Notes: generated by a model not told the origin, from the letters alone. A stretch of DNA of 64,000 nucleotides from Brotonthovivens ammoniilytica (GCF_025566885.1 NZ_JAOQJQ010000004.1:298552-362551); one strand, 5' to 3'. Numbered from the stretch's first letter, positions 17,985 through 28,548 are shown. A program made the numbers and translations.

Positions 17985-18014
17985 AATTTCTCCTCCGTTT
18001 TATTTATCTCAATC

Positions 18015-18062
18015 AACTGCCACAAAGTATATCGGTAATTTATCAGATTGAATATATGCAAT
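18015..18062 (-). promoter_or_regulatory. metK promoter with conserved dyad block
   Basis: On the minus strand the dyad TTGCATATATTCAA (18061-18048) lies where a -35 box would be, upstream of TATACT (18031-18026), and GTGGCAGTT lies at the expected start of transcription. No good -35 hexamer is visible. The block matches 42 of 48 bases at 53562-53609, with identical spacing. Confidence 0.65.
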
Positions 18063-18230
18063 CTTTTATTTTTGTATTTTGTTTTTATACACTGATACAT
18101 TTTTGTATATTTTCAAAATACATTTTTTAAATTTTATTTCTTTTTAGTGATCATCTTATACTATTTGTCTTAAACCTTATCCGCCCCCAGAGCGATTCCC
18201 CTCAGGTGTTTTTTATGAAGGCCCCATGTC

Positions 18231-19523
18231 TTAAGATATTTTCAACTTAAATTTCTGTATTTCCTTCTCTGAACTGACCCGTTCAATCCGGGCTCCCAAA
18301 GCCATAAACTTTTTCTCTAACGCTTCATAACCCCGTTCTATATAAAAAATATCATCTACAACTGTAATTCCCTCAGCTGACAGCCCTGCAATTACAAGAG
18401 CTGCGCCTGCTCTTAAATCCGGCGCACTGACGCGAGCACCAGTATATCTGTGGACTCCACTGATAATGGCAATATTGCTCTCCACCTTTATAGCCGCCCC
18501 CATTTTTGTGAGTTCATCCACATACCGGAAACGATTTTCAAAAATACTCTCTGTAATTGTGCTGATTCCCTGGGAAATTCCCAGAACAACCCCCATCTGA
18601 GGCTGCATATCTGTAGGGAAACCAGGATAAGGCAGTGTCGTAACCTGGGTGTGCTTTAACTGCTCAGGGGCAACGACTCTAACATAATCATCCCCTTCTT
18701 CTACCCGGCAGCCAACCTCAAGAAGTTTGGCGGTAGTTGCCTCAAGATGTTTGGGAATTACATTCAGCACCGTTACATCTCCTCTAGTAGCAGCAGCGGC
18801 AAACATAAACGTTCCCGCCTCAATCTGATCAGGTATTATGGAATATTCTGTTTTATGTAACTTTTCCACGCCTTCAATGCGGATGACATCTGTACCCGCA
18901 CCGCGGATATTAGCGCCCATACAATTCAAAAAGTTTGCCACATCTACAACATGAGGCTCCTTTGCCGCATTCTCTATGACAGTTTTTCCCTCTGCCATGG
19001 CAGCAGCCATCATAATATTAATGGTAGCTCCTACGGAAACCTTATCCAGATAAATATGACTTCCCCGCAGATTCTCAGCTTTCACCGAAATCAATCCTCC
19101 GCGGATTTCCACTTCTGCACCCAGAGCCCGGAAACCTTTCTGATGCAGATCAATGGGTCTGCTTCCAATATCACAGCCCCCCGGAAGCGCAACCTCAGCC
19201 TTCTTATATTTTCCAAGTAATGCCCCCAGCAGATAATAGGAAGCTCTGATTTTTTTTATAAATTCATTATCAACGCTTATGTCATGGATAAAAGAGCCAT
19301 TGATCTTCACCGAGTGCTCACCGGTTCTCTCAACCTTTGCCCCAATCTCCTGAATGGCCTGAAGCAGTACATTGATATCTCTTACATTTGGCAGGTTATC
19401 TATTACAACAGTTTCATCCGTCATAACAGCAGCGGCCAAAATAGGCAGAGCCGCATTTTTTGCGCCGCCGATTTCAACTTTACCGTTTAACGGGATTCCA
19501 CCCTTTATTACATATTGATCCAT
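18231..19523 (-). CDS. murA: UDP-N-acetylglucosamine 1-carboxyvinyltransferase
   Basis: MurA transfers enolpyruvate from PEP to UDP-GlcNAc, the first committed step of peptidoglycan synthesis. The 430-residue protein shows the Lys22-Asn23 pair in GGAKNAALP, the catalytic Cys117 in LPGGCDIGSRPIDLH (the fosfomycin target), and the conserved DLRAGAALVIAGL. It stands alone on the minus strand. Some Firmicutes have two MurA paralogues; which one this is cannot be told from the window. Confidence 0.96.
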   Translation of the reverse strand: MDQYVIKGGIPLNGKVEIGGAKNAALPILAAAVMTDETVVIDNLPNVRDINVLLQAIQEIGAKVERTGEHSVKINGSFIHDISVDNEFIKKIRASYYLLGALLGKYKKAEVALPGGCDIGSRPIDLHQKGFRALGAEVEIRGGLISVKAENLRGSHIYLDKVSVGATINIMMAAAMAEGKTVIENAAKEPHVVDVANFLNCMGANIRGAGTDVIRIEGVEKLHKTEYSIIPDQIEAGTFMFAAAATRGDVTVLNVIPKHLEATTAKLLEVGCRVEEGDDYVRVVAPEQLKHTQVTTLPYPGFPTDMQPQMGVVLGISQGISTITESIFENRFRYVDELTKMGAAIKVESNIAIISGVHRYTGARVSAPDLRAGAALVIAGLSAEGITVVDDIFYIERGYEALEKKFMALGARIERVSSEKEIQKFKLKIS

Positions 19524-19778
19524 ATCGCACCTCTATGCTGTCTATTTATAACAAGTTCTTATTATAGTAACTTTTCATTCTCAATGTCAATCATTTCAAT
19601 TCATTATTTTCAGACAAGTTCAAACAACCAGTGTTTCAATCAGCCCAAAAAGATTCAAAATATATTATATCATAAATAAAATCCTTGTAAAATCAAAAAA
19701 TATTAACTTTCCATTAACAGAATTTTACATAATTGACAAAAGTTCTCTTATTATATATATGCGAATCCCGTTATTTTG

Positions 19779-20282
19779 TTACTGTTCTTCAAGGGCACGG
19801 CGGACAGCCGAAACTGTATCTTCAATACCAAGCCCGTATTCATCCACAACAATATCGGCATACTTTTCATAAAGTAATGTCCGTTCCCGGTATAAATCTT
19901 TTAACGTCTGCCCTTTTTTTAAAACCACACCCCGGTTCCGAATATTCTTAAGCCTTTTTTCCAGGACAGAAAGAGACTGCTTTAAGTAAACCACCGTACC
20001 AATAGATTTTAAGTGTTCCATAGCCTCTTTGCCATATACCACACTTCCCCCGGTAGCCACAATCGAATGCTCCACCTGCAGGTTACTGTTGACTCTGTTC
20101 TCCACCTCAATAAAACCCTGTGTCCCTTTTTCTGCAATAATTTCTTTCAGCAGCTTTCCCTCTTCCTTTTGAATTACCAGGTCGGCATCTATAAACTGAT
20201 ATCCCAGCACCTTTGCCAGAATCACTCCAATAGTACTCTTACCCACACCGGGCATTCCAATTAAAATTACATTTTTCAACAT
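19779..20282 (-). CDS. aroK: Shikimate kinase
   Basis: A 167-residue kinase that phosphorylates shikimate in aromatic amino acid synthesis. It has the P-loop GMPGVGKST (9-17), the substrate-binding DAD motif (33-35) and the GGS motif (ATGGSVV) typical of shikimate kinases. It lacks aro neighbours here, so a related small kinase role cannot be fully excluded. The 255-bp gap to murA shows no gene; it is AT-rich. Confidence 0.88.
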   Translation of the reverse strand: MLKNVILIGMPGVGKSTIGVILAKVLGYQFIDADLVIQKEEGKLLKEIIAEKGTQGFIEVENRVNSNLQVEHSIVATGGSVVYGKEAMEHLKSIGTVVYLKQSLSVLEKRLKNIRNRGVVLKKGQTLKDLYRERTLLYEKYADIVVDEYGLGIEDTVSAVRRALEEQ

Positions 20283-20492
20283 TTTTCGCCTTTCTCATTA
20301 GAGTTTCTTTATATTTTTTAATTTTCTTTTAGATTCCTTAAGATAGTTTTCATAGTTTTGCCACACTTCGTACACATTTGATTCCTATAATAAAATCATC
20401 AAATACGAAATATCTCTTATTCATCTTTATTGAACCCCCCAATGTTCAATAAAAGATATAGATTAACATTTTCATAACTCAATCTCCCCAAG

Positions 20493-20521
20493 AAAAAGAC
20501 AGCCCACCGGCTGTCTTTTTC
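20493..20521 (-). terminator. Terminator after the PPIase gene
   Basis: AAAAAGACAGC with GCTGTCTTTTT forms a short symmetric hairpin with T tracts on both strands; it ends the pth-mfd-PPIase unit on the minus strand. Confidence 0.85.
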
Positions 20522-20529
20522 ATTTACTT

Positions 20530-21555
20530 TTATTCTTGAGTCTCAGTTTCATCTGAAACTACATTAAAAAGTTCTTTAAAAGCCACTTTTTTCCACTGTG
20601 CTTTATTCACTTCTATCTTTACATCATTCCGAAAGCTTTCCAGCATTTCATTATAAAATTCTGTCTTTTTCTGGGCAAGCAGCTCTTCTTTCTTCGCTGC
20701 AGTCGCCTCTTTATCATGTTCGCTGTCAAGGCGGAGCACATAATACTTATCTTCTCCCTGAATCAGATCAGAGACTTCTCCTTCTTTCAGACTGTCTGCT
20801 TCTTCGATAACAGCATCATCCATACTCTCATCATCAGCCCCGTAAGAATATGTGGATGCTTCTAGATCATTGTCTTTAGCAGCCGCATCAAAGTCCTGTT
20901 TTGCCTTTTCTGCAATCTCTTCTGCCTTTTTAAGCTGCTGCTTTGACTCATCCTCACTGTATTCTACGTAATTCTGATCAGAATCCCGATAGCCTTTCAC
21001 ATCAAAGCTCAGATAACTGAATGTTCTCTGGGCCGCCTCTTTTTCCGTTACTGTTACATCGGCAGTATCCTGGATGGCTGTTTTCATTTTGCTCTCCAGC
21101 AGGTAATAATAAAGCATCTGCTCCACATATTCCTGTTTTGCTCCGACCTGTTCTACTGCAGCTTTGGAATTGTCATCCATAAAAAGCTCTGCTGCTTTTT
21201 TAATTTCCGCCTTCTCATCTTCTGAAACTGAAACTTTATAAGTTTCTTTATTGGCATCCAGCAGACACCAGTTTTCCAGCATTTCCATAATAGTACTTTT
21301 TTGTGCTTCCTGCCGGGTTTTCCCTGAATCAGCACTGGATTCCTGCTGCCAGGCATCTTCACCAATATACGGAATGTAATACTGATCATATAAAGCCTGC
21401 TGATATCTTGCCACAAAATTGGCAAATCCCATAGATACCTCTGTTCCATCTACTGTTACGGCTGCTGCCTGTGGATCTATACTTCCACAGCCGGTTAAAG
21501 ATGCCGCAGTAAGTGCCCCTGCCATCATTAACGCCGCTATTCTTTTTATTTTCAT
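20530..21555 (-). CDS. Lipoprotein with SurA/PrsA-like peptidyl-prolyl isomerase features
   Basis: A 341-residue exported lipoprotein: a basic N-terminus, a hydrophobic signal and lipobox SLTGC with acylated Cys23. A SurA_N-like helical region follows, then a C-terminal region (about 200-300) resembling a parvulin rotamase. The protein is acidic. Such proteins help fold secreted proteins outside the membrane. It is third in a pth-mfd-PPIase operon, an order common in Clostridia. Isomerase activity is inferred; the parvulin core looks degenerate. Confidence 0.8.
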   Translation of the reverse strand: MKIKRIAALMMAGALTAASLTGCGSIDPQAAAVTVDGTEVSMGFANFVARYQQALYDQYYIPYIGEDAWQQESSADSGKTRQEAQKSTIMEMLENWCLLDANKETYKVSVSEDEKAEIKKAAELFMDDNSKAAVEQVGAKQEYVEQMLYYYLLESKMKTAIQDTADVTVTEKEAAQRTFSYLSFDVKGYRDSDQNYVEYSEDESKQQLKKAEEIAEKAKQDFDAAAKDNDLEASTYSYGADDESMDDAVIEEADSLKEGEVSDLIQGEDKYYVLRLDSEHDKEATAAKKEELLAQKKTEFYNEMLESFRNDVKIEVNKAQWKKVAFKELFNVVSDETETQE

Positions 21556-21611
21556 CTGATTCCTCCTGTAGCCTGTCTTCCTTTGTTTTTTACAGTATAT
21601 CTTCTTTCCGC

Positions 21612-24600
21612 CTATCCTGCAATGTTTTCACTTATAACGATAGATTTCAAATCCGTTAGAATCTTTCCAATGATCGTTACCGCTTCCGGACTTCCCTTTT
21701 TCCTTTTGTAAGAAAGAATCGGAGCCTTGCTGTCAGCCCGAAACAGCAGATCAGGCTGATATTTTAAAACCAGTTCCGGAATTTTTGCCGGATCAATACA
21801 GGCTTTCTCATAAAAGCTAAATTGAATCTGAGTACCTGTTTCCTTGATCTCAGTAAGATATACTTCATGAGCCATGGCTTTTAATTTTGCAATCAGCAAT
21901 AGATTTTCCACACTCTTTGGAGGTTCCCCAAACCGGTCAATTAACTCATCAAGCATTTCCACGCTTTCATCCTCATTTTCTATGCATGCAATCCGCTTAT
22001 AAATATCCAGCTTCTGCCCCTCATTCTGAATATAAGAAGGCGGTATAAACGCATCCAGCTCCACGTCCATCACCGTATCAAATTCTTCCTGACTGCTTTC
22101 ACCTTTCAGCGTTTTCACTGCCAGATTCAGCATTTTACAATACATATCATATCCCACAGCTTCCATATGTCCATGCTGCTGCTCCCCTAAAAGATTTCCT
22201 GCTCCCCTGATCTCCAAATCTTTCATTGCTATTTTAAATCCGCTGCCCAGCTCTGAAAACTCCCGGATGGCGGACAGCCGCTTCTCTGCAACTTCTCTGA
22301 GCATTTTATTCCTTCGATACATCAAAAATGCATAGGATGTACGGCTGGATCTGCCGATCCTTCCCCGGAGCTGATAAAGCTGGGACAATCCCATATTGTC
22401 TGCGTCATGGATAATCATCGTGTTGGCATTTGAAATATCCAGTCCTGTCTCAATAATTGTCGTTGAGACCAGCACATCAATTTCACCGTTAATAAAACGG
22501 TACATAATATCTTCCAGCTGCCGTTCATGCATCTGCCCGTGGGCAAATGCCACCGCTGCGTTTGGAACCAGTGCCGACAACCGGGCCGCCATATCCTCAA
22601 TCTGGTTGACACGGTTAAACACATAATATACCTGGCCGTCTCTTGCCAGCTCCCTCAAAATCGCCTCTCTGACCATTTCTTCATCGTATTCCATCACATA
22701 AGTCTGCACCGGCATTCTGTCATTTGGCGGCTCTTCCAGCACACTCATATCCCGGATACCGATAAGACTCATATGTAAGGTTCTTGGAATTGGCGTCGCC
22801 GTCAGCGTCAATACATCAACATCCTGTTTCATCTGTTTGATTTTCTCTTTATGGGTCACCCCAAAACGCTGCTCTTCATCAATAATCAGCAGTCCCAGAT
22901 TTTTAAATTCCACATCTTTTGACAAAAGCCGGTGTGTTCCAATCACTACATCACACATCCCCCGCTTTAAATCCTGGATTGCCTGTCTTTGTTCTCCGGC
23001 GGTCTTAAATCTGCAGAGCAGATCTACCTGAACGGGAAAATCTTTCATCCTTTTTGCAAAGGTATTATAGTGCTGCTGAGCCAGAATCGTCGTGGGAACC
23101 AGATATGCCACCTGTTTTCCATCCTGCACTGCCTTAAATGCCGCCCGTATAGCAACCTCCGTCTTCCCGTAACCTACATCACCACAGATCAGCCGGTCCA
23201 TAATTTTACGGCTCTCCATATCCTTTTTGACTGCCTCAATGGCGCTGAGCTGATCCTCTGTTTCTTCATATAGAAACATTTCCTCAAACTCCCGCTGCCA
23301 GACAGTATCCGGACTGTAGGCATATCCTTCCCGGTTCTGCCTGACCGCATACAGGTTTACCAGCTCCTGGGCAATTTCCCATACCGCACCTTTCACCTTT
23401 GACTTTGTCCTGACCCACTCCTGGCCCCCCAGCCGGTTCAGTTTTGGCTTCCTGGCATCGGAACCGGCATATTTTTGAATCAAATCCAGCTGTGTGGCCA
23501 GAATATATAAATTCCCGCCCTTGGCATATTCAATTTTAATATAATCCTTTACTACTTTATTGATTTCTACTTTCTCTATTCCGCGGTAAATCCCAAGTCC
23601 ATGATTCTCATGAACTACATAATCCCCAGTATTTAATTCAGAGAAGCTGTGAATTTTTTCCCCTTCATATTGACGGCGTTTTTTACGCCTGGTCTTTTCG
23701 GCACCAAAAATATCCGTCTCCGTAAGCACTACAAACTTAACTTCCGGATACTCAAAGCCTCTGGCCAGCTTGCCGTACTGAACCATAATCTCACCCTGAG
23801 CCAGAATGCGGTCCGTATCCTCACTGTAAAAGGCTCCGATATTTTCCTGCTGCAGATTCTCTGCCATCCTGGCAGCTCTTGTTCTGGACCCGCACAAAAC
23901 AATCACCCGGTACTTTTGCTTCTGATAATTTTTCAGATCTTTCACTAGAAGCTCAAAGCTGCTGTTATATGTATTCACAGCTCTTACCTGAAAGCGGCAG
24001 ATATTTTGAAAAGAAATATTTTCCAAAGCAGCATCCAGCATAGAAAAAAATACCGAGCAGCAATTGCTGCATCTGGCAAAAATCTCTCCGGCTCCATACA
24101 AAACATCCAGCTGCCGGGCAAGAACATAACCTTTCTCCAGCCGATGACGCATACTCTCTGAAAACTCCTTTTCCAAAGCCTTTGCGCGCCCCTGGCATCT
24201 GACCGGCTCATCAATCAGCAGCAGCGGCTGCCGGCCATTCCCCACCGCCAAAAAGTAGTCTATAACGCTGACAGCCTCATCATAAAAATACGGCAGACAT
24301 GTTTCTGCACCCGCAATGTTACTTAATTCCCCAAGCTGCTCTAACAGCATATCCGTATGTTCTTTTAGCCGAAAAGCTTCCTCTGTTTTCATCTCCTGGC
24401 GAAATCTCTCACAGAGAACATCCCGCTCTTCTTTTATTTTTCGTACGCCGATCTTCAGTGTCTCATCATCCAAAACCAGCTCCGTGGCCGGATAAATCCG
24501 GATTTCCTCCAGATTCTGCATAGATCTTTGACTGCCGGGTTCAAAGCTTCTGATAGAATCTATTTCATCTCCCCAGAACTCAATTCGGTAGGGAACCTCT

Positions 24601-25157
24601 TCCGTTAAAGGAAAAACATCCACAATACCTCCCCGCACAGCAAACTGACCGGGCTGTTCAGCTTGATAGCTACATTCATAGCCATTTTGAACCAGTTTTA
24701 AACGCAGCTGTTCCAGATTCCACTCCTGACCGCTCTGCAGCCCCACTACCGCATCTTTTAACAGCTCCGGCTTGATTAGTTTTTCCAGCAGGGAATCTAC
24801 AGTCGTAATAACTACCGGATATTCTTCTTCAAAAATTGCCTGATACGCCAGCATCCGGTCTCTAGTCAGCACATTCCCTCTGATATCCGACTGGTAAAAT
24901 AAAATATCTCTGGCCGGATAATAAACTGCCTTCCGGTTGTAAAAATGATATTCCGCCAGCAGCTCTCTGGCCCTCTGCTCACTGTAAGTAACAATTAATC
25001 TGCTGCTTTCATCCCTCTTTAACGCACTCATAATATGAGGCTTTAAAGGATCAATACATCCTGCCGCCAGGGCCGGCCCCTGATTATGACAAACGTGTTC
25101 TTCCAGCAGCCTGTAACATTCCAGTTCTTGTAATGGTTGATAAAATCCCTCAAGCAT
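21612..25157 (-). CDS. mfd: Transcription-repair coupling factor
   Basis: Mfd (1181 residues) removes RNA polymerase stalled at DNA lesions and recruits UvrA. It shows a UvrB-homology region at the N-terminus, the RNA polymerase interaction domain (GDYVVHENHGLGIYRG, CarD-like fold), the RecG-like helicase with Walker A GDVGYGKTE, DEEQRFGV (motif II) and TATPIPRTLHMSL (motif III), the RGRIGRSSR motif VI, and a C-terminal TRCF domain. Length is canonical. It overlaps the pth stop by 8 nt. Confidence 0.97.
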   Translation of the reverse strand: MLEGFYQPLQELECYRLLEEHVCHNQGPALAAGCIDPLKPHIMSALKRDESSRLIVTYSEQRARELLAEYHFYNRKAVYYPARDILFYQSDIRGNVLTRDRMLAYQAIFEEEYPVVITTVDSLLEKLIKPELLKDAVVGLQSGQEWNLEQLRLKLVQNGYECSYQAEQPGQFAVRGGIVDVFPLTEEVPYRIEFWGDEIDSIRSFEPGSQRSMQNLEEIRIYPATELVLDDETLKIGVRKIKEERDVLCERFRQEMKTEEAFRLKEHTDMLLEQLGELSNIAGAETCLPYFYDEAVSVIDYFLAVGNGRQPLLLIDEPVRCQGRAKALEKEFSESMRHRLEKGYVLARQLDVLYGAGEIFARCSNCCSVFFSMLDAALENISFQNICRFQVRAVNTYNSSFELLVKDLKNYQKQKYRVIVLCGSRTRAARMAENLQQENIGAFYSEDTDRILAQGEIMVQYGKLARGFEYPEVKFVVLTETDIFGAEKTRRKKRRQYEGEKIHSFSELNTGDYVVHENHGLGIYRGIEKVEINKVVKDYIKIEYAKGGNLYILATQLDLIQKYAGSDARKPKLNRLGGQEWVRTKSKVKGAVWEIAQELVNLYAVRQNREGYAYSPDTVWQREFEEMFLYEETEDQLSAIEAVKKDMESRKIMDRLICGDVGYGKTEVAIRAAFKAVQDGKQVAYLVPTTILAQQHYNTFAKRMKDFPVQVDLLCRFKTAGEQRQAIQDLKRGMCDVVIGTHRLLSKDVEFKNLGLLIIDEEQRFGVTHKEKIKQMKQDVDVLTLTATPIPRTLHMSLIGIRDMSVLEEPPNDRMPVQTYVMEYDEEMVREAILRELARDGQVYYVFNRVNQIEDMAARLSALVPNAAVAFAHGQMHERQLEDIMYRFINGEIDVLVSTTIIETGLDISNANTMIIHDADNMGLSQLYQLRGRIGRSSRTSYAFLMYRRNKMLREVAEKRLSAIREFSELGSGFKIAMKDLEIRGAGNLLGEQQHGHMEAVGYDMYCKMLNLAVKTLKGESSQEEFDTVMDVELDAFIPPSYIQNEGQKLDIYKRIACIENEDESVEMLDELIDRFGEPPKSVENLLLIAKLKAMAHEVYLTEIKETGTQIQFSFYEKACIDPAKIPELVLKYQPDLLFRADSKAPILSYKRKKGSPEAVTIIGKILTDLKSIVISENIAG

Positions 25158-25740
25158 CTTCCTGTTTCACCGTTTTCTTTCTATTATATCGGTTCATCGC
25201 CTCATCCGTCTCACCCTGAACCATCAGCCCAAGCGCCTCCACAGCTTCCATTACCGCCTCATCCACAAGACAGCGTTCACCTGTTGAAAATCTGCTTAGT
25301 ACGTAATCAGCCAGATCCCAGTCTGCAGGCTTTTGACCTACTCCAACTTTTATTCTGGAGAATTGATCCGATCCGGTTTTGGCAATGATATCCTTTATTC
25401 CGTTGTGGCCTCCGGCGCTTCCTTTTCTGCGGATTCTTAAATTTCCGGGCTCCAGACTGATATCATCATAGATAATAATCATCTGATCCGCCGGATCCAA
25501 TTTATAAAACTTCATCAAAGGAGCGATACTGTCTCCCGAAAGATTCATAAAGGTCTGCGGCTTTACAAGCAGAACCTTCTGCCCCTCCATATAGCCGCTG
25601 CCACAATAAGCTTTTGATTTTTTTTCTGTTACATGTATATTATATCTGTCCGCTACAGCATCAATGACATCAAATCCAATATTATGACGGGTTTTTTCAT
25701 ATTTAGCTGCAGGATTTCCAAGTCCGGCTATTAAATACAT
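25150..25740 (-). CDS. pth: Peptidyl-tRNA hydrolase
   Basis: Pth frees tRNA from peptidyl-tRNA that drops off ribosomes. The 196-residue protein has the active-site elements GLGNPAAKYEKTRHNIGF (Asn10, His19), YDDISLEPGNLRIR and GSAGGHNGIKDI. Length is normal. It is the first gene of a pth-mfd-PPIase operon. Confidence 0.96.
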   Translation of the reverse strand: MYLIAGLGNPAAKYEKTRHNIGFDVIDAVADRYNIHVTEKKSKAYCGSGYMEGQKVLLVKPQTFMNLSGDSIAPLMKFYKLDPADQMIIIYDDISLEPGNLRIRRKGSAGGHNGIKDIIAKTGSDQFSRIKVGVGQKPADWDLADYVLSRFSTGERCLVDEAVMEAVEALGLMVQGETDEAMNRYNRKKTVKQEDA

Positions 25741-25835
25741 TATTTCCCTTTCCTTTTCTTCTTAAAACATAACGCTTTTCTGGTTTCAGATTTTATTCTA
25801 CCCAATTTTCCTGCGGATGTCATCTATTTTTCATA

Positions 25836-25880
25836 AGCAAAAGACCTGCGGCGCAATTCTTACGAATCGTGCCGCAGGCC
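25836..25880 (-). terminator. Terminator after glgD
   Basis: CCTGCGGC (25845-25852) and GCCGCAGG (25871-25878) form a stem with an 18-nt loop, followed on the minus strand by TCTTTTG. It lies between glgD and pth. Confidence 0.7.
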
Positions 25881-25961
25881 TTCTGCCTGAATTATATAAT
25901 AATCCAATACATTATAGAACAGTATCCAGCTTTCCTGGCCAATCCCCGCCGCGGATCATTC

Positions 25962-27080
25962 TTACATTATGTATCTTTCATTTCGCTCGTGTACAATTTT
26001 AACGCTGTCTTCCCCACTCAGATAGGTGTTAGCATGAATAGTATCATGGCTCTCCACAATACAGTTCTCAATATGTGTATTATCACCAATATATACGTCA
26101 TTCAGTATAATGGAATTTTTAATCACACAGTTTTTTCCCACAAATACCTGTTTGAATAAGACAGAATTCTCAACAGTACCATTCACAATACAGCCGCTTG
26201 CAACTAAACTGTTGTGTACATCCGCGCCGATATTGTATTTCGCTGGTGCAAGATCATCAATTTTCGAATAAACTGCTGGTTCCTGTTTAAAGAAGAAGCT
26301 GCGTACCTTAGGATCCAGAAAATCCATATTGGTTCTGTAATAGTCGTCAACCGTAGCAATGTTGCTCCAGTAGCTGTCCATTTTGTATCCATAAATACGC
26401 TTCATGTTCTTGTAACGAATTAAAATATCATTTACAAAATCAAAGCGTTCTTCTTCCGCACATTTCTCCAGCATTTCAATGAGCTGCCGTCTTCTCAGTA
26501 TGTATATACCTGTGGAAATCGTATTGGAGTTGGCAACCATAGGCTTTTCCTCAAATTCCACAATTCTGGATTCTTCATTCATACGGACCACGCCAAACCG
26601 GCTGACATCTGTTCCTACCGGCATGTCCTTGCATACAATGGTAATATCCGCCTTCTTTTCAATATGAAAATCCAGAACTTTATTATAATCTATTTTATAT
26701 ACACAATCTCCCCCTGCAATTATGACATATGGCTCATGGCTGCGTTTCAGAAAATCAATATTCTGATAAATAGCATCTGCCGTCCCCCGATACCAGAAGC
26801 CATTATCTGCTGTCAATGTAGGCGTAAAGACATATAAGCCGCCCTGTTTACGTCCAAAATCCCACCATTTAGAAGAGCTTAAATGCTCATTCAAAGACCG
26901 CGAATTGTACTGGGTCAGCACCGCTACTCTCTGAATACGCGAGTTGCTCATATTACTGAGGGAAAAATCTATACAGCGGTAACTTCCTCCTACAGGCATA
27001 GCCGAAATCGCACGTTTATTTGATAATTCCTGCATTTTATTGTTATTGCCGCCTGCTAAAATAATTCCAAGAGCTTTCAT
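25962..27080 (-). CDS. glgD: Glucose-1-phosphate adenylyltransferase subunit GlgD
   Basis: A 372-residue GlgC paralogue. It has the nucleotidyltransferase fold and a left-handed beta-helix, but the pyrophosphorylase loop is altered: GlgC reads GGQGSRLG, while GlgD reads GGNNNKMQE. In Firmicutes GlgD is a poorly active subunit that forms a heterotetramer with GlgC and raises its activity. Its start codon overlaps the glgC stop (TAATG), so the two are coupled. Confidence 0.93.
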   Translation of the reverse strand: MKALGIILAGGNNNKMQELSNKRAISAMPVGGSYRCIDFSLSNMSNSRIQRVAVLTQYNSRSLNEHLSSSKWWDFGRKQGGLYVFTPTLTADNGFWYRGTADAIYQNIDFLKRSHEPYVIIAGGDCVYKIDYNKVLDFHIEKKADITIVCKDMPVGTDVSRFGVVRMNEESRIVEFEEKPMVANSNTISTGIYILRRRQLIEMLEKCAEEERFDFVNDILIRYKNMKRIYGYKMDSYWSNIATVDDYYRTNMDFLDPKVRSFFFKQEPAVYSKIDDLAPAKYNIGADVHNSLVASGCIVNGTVENSVLFKQVFVGKNCVIKNSIILNDVYIGDNTHIENCIVESHDTIHANTYLSGEDSVKIVHERNERYIM

Positions 27081-28351
27081 TATCTGCCACCTGCCTTAAT
27101 AATATATTCTCCGCCGTCTAGTAATCCTCCGGGATAATCCTCCGGTTCTGTTACACCGGCAATGGCTGTATTCTTTCCGATCTTTACATTGGGCGGCACA
27201 ACAGAATCCTCCCCGATGGTCACCAGGCCAAAGGAATATACGGATTCTTTTAATTTATTTGGCTTCTCTTCTCCAATGCCAAGTTCACAGCCGGAACCAA
27301 TCTTACAATTCTCCGCTATAATAGCTTTATCTATCATTGTATGATCCCCGATCTTGGTATCCCCCATAATAATAGAGTCATGAACCACACAGCCTTTTCC
27401 AATAGTAACATTAGAGCCGATCACAGAGTTTTTAACTTCTCCGTATATCTCTGTTCCCTCCCCAAGGATACAACGCTCCACCTTTGCCCCGGCTGCAATA
27501 TACTGAGGTGCATTTACTTCTGTACGGGTATAAATCTTCCAATACTCTTCGTAAAGATTAAACTCTGGTATCAGATCAATTAATTCCATATTGGATTCCC
27601 AATAGGACCCCAATGTACCTACATCTTTCCAGTAACCATTATATTCATATGCAAATATACGATCGCCCTTTCCATGACAATACGGAATAATATGCTTTCC
27701 GAAATCACAGTCCTCCACATCTGCCATGGCGATCAGAGCTTCTCTTAAAACCTTCCATGTAAAAATATAAATACCCATGGAAGCAAGATTACTGCTTGGA
27801 TTGGCAGGCTTTTCCTCAAATTCCCTGATCCGTTTCTCCTCATCTGTCACCACAATACCAAAACGGCTGGCTTCCTCCATGGGAACCGGCATAACAGCAA
27901 GGGTGACATCCGCCTTATTTTCTTTATGGAAATCCAGCATCACCTCATAATCCATCTTATAAATATGGTCACCCGAAAGAATCAGCACATATTCCGGATC
28001 ATAGCTATCAATATAGTTCATATTCTGATAAATGGCATTTGCAGTACCAGAATACCACTCACTGCATTCACTCTTCTCATAGGGCTGAAGTATGGTAACG
28101 CCTCCATGATTACGATCTAAATCCCAGGGAATTCCTATTCCAATATGTGTATTTAACCGTAACGGCTGATACTGTGTTAATACTCCCACCGTATCAATTC
28201 CGGAATTAATACAATTGCTCAATGGGAAATCAATAATTCTATATTTACCACCAAAAGCAACTGCCGGCTTTGCAACTTTTGATGTAAGTACCCCCAATCT
28301 GCTTCCCTGTCCCCCGGCCAGAAGCATAGCTATCATTTCCTTACGGATCAT
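27080..28351 (-). CDS. glgC: Glucose-1-phosphate adenylyltransferase (ADP-glucose pyrophosphorylase)
   Basis: GlgC makes ADP-glucose for glycogen. The 423-residue form begins at the ATG at 28351 after AGAGGTGA; 28 further residues are open upstream but lack a good ribosome site. It has the catalytic/allosteric loop LAGGQGSRLGVLT, KPAVAFGGKYRIIDF, GTANAIYQN and the SGDHIYKMDY active site, then a beta-helix with hexapeptide repeats. It is coupled to glgD. A glycogen synthase or branching enzyme is not in the window. Confidence 0.95.
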   Translation of the reverse strand: MIRKEMIAMLLAGGQGSRLGVLTSKVAKPAVAFGGKYRIIDFPLSNCINSGIDTVGVLTQYQPLRLNTHIGIGIPWDLDRNHGGVTILQPYEKSECSEWYSGTANAIYQNMNYIDSYDPEYVLILSGDHIYKMDYEVMLDFHKENKADVTLAVMPVPMEEASRFGIVVTDEEKRIREFEEKPANPSSNLASMGIYIFTWKVLREALIAMADVEDCDFGKHIIPYCHGKGDRIFAYEYNGYWKDVGTLGSYWESNMELIDLIPEFNLYEEYWKIYTRTEVNAPQYIAAGAKVERCILGEGTEIYGEVKNSVIGSNVTIGKGCVVHDSIIMGDTKIGDHTMIDKAIIAENCKIGSGCELGIGEEKPNKLKESVYSFGLVTIGEDSVVPPNVKIGKNTAIAGVTEPEDYPGGLLDGGEYIIKAGGR

Positions 28352-28460
28352 ATTGTTCACCTCTTGTTTCTTTTCATTAAAAAATCTCATAAATATTATA
28401 ACACAACTTTCATAAATCGTACACATTTTTACCAATAATTTTCATTTTTTTTGTATTTTT

Positions 28461-28488
28461 TTGACATTTCATACAATTTCACTATATT
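28461..28488 (+). promoter_or_regulatory. Candidate upstream promoter, plus strand
   Basis: TTGACA (28461-28466), a 16-bp spacer and TATATT (28483-28488). It points toward murC through the tandem repeats. Confidence 0.5.
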
Positions 28489-28548
28489 TTTACAACGAAT
28501 CCTCCCTTCCACATACTGTATATTATTTTATTTTCAAATCATAAATTT

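Noticed and set aside
17985..18230. SAM riboswitch before metK
   Set aside because: No SAM-I, SAM-II or SMK-box signature found; only the promoter block shared with the radical SAM gene.
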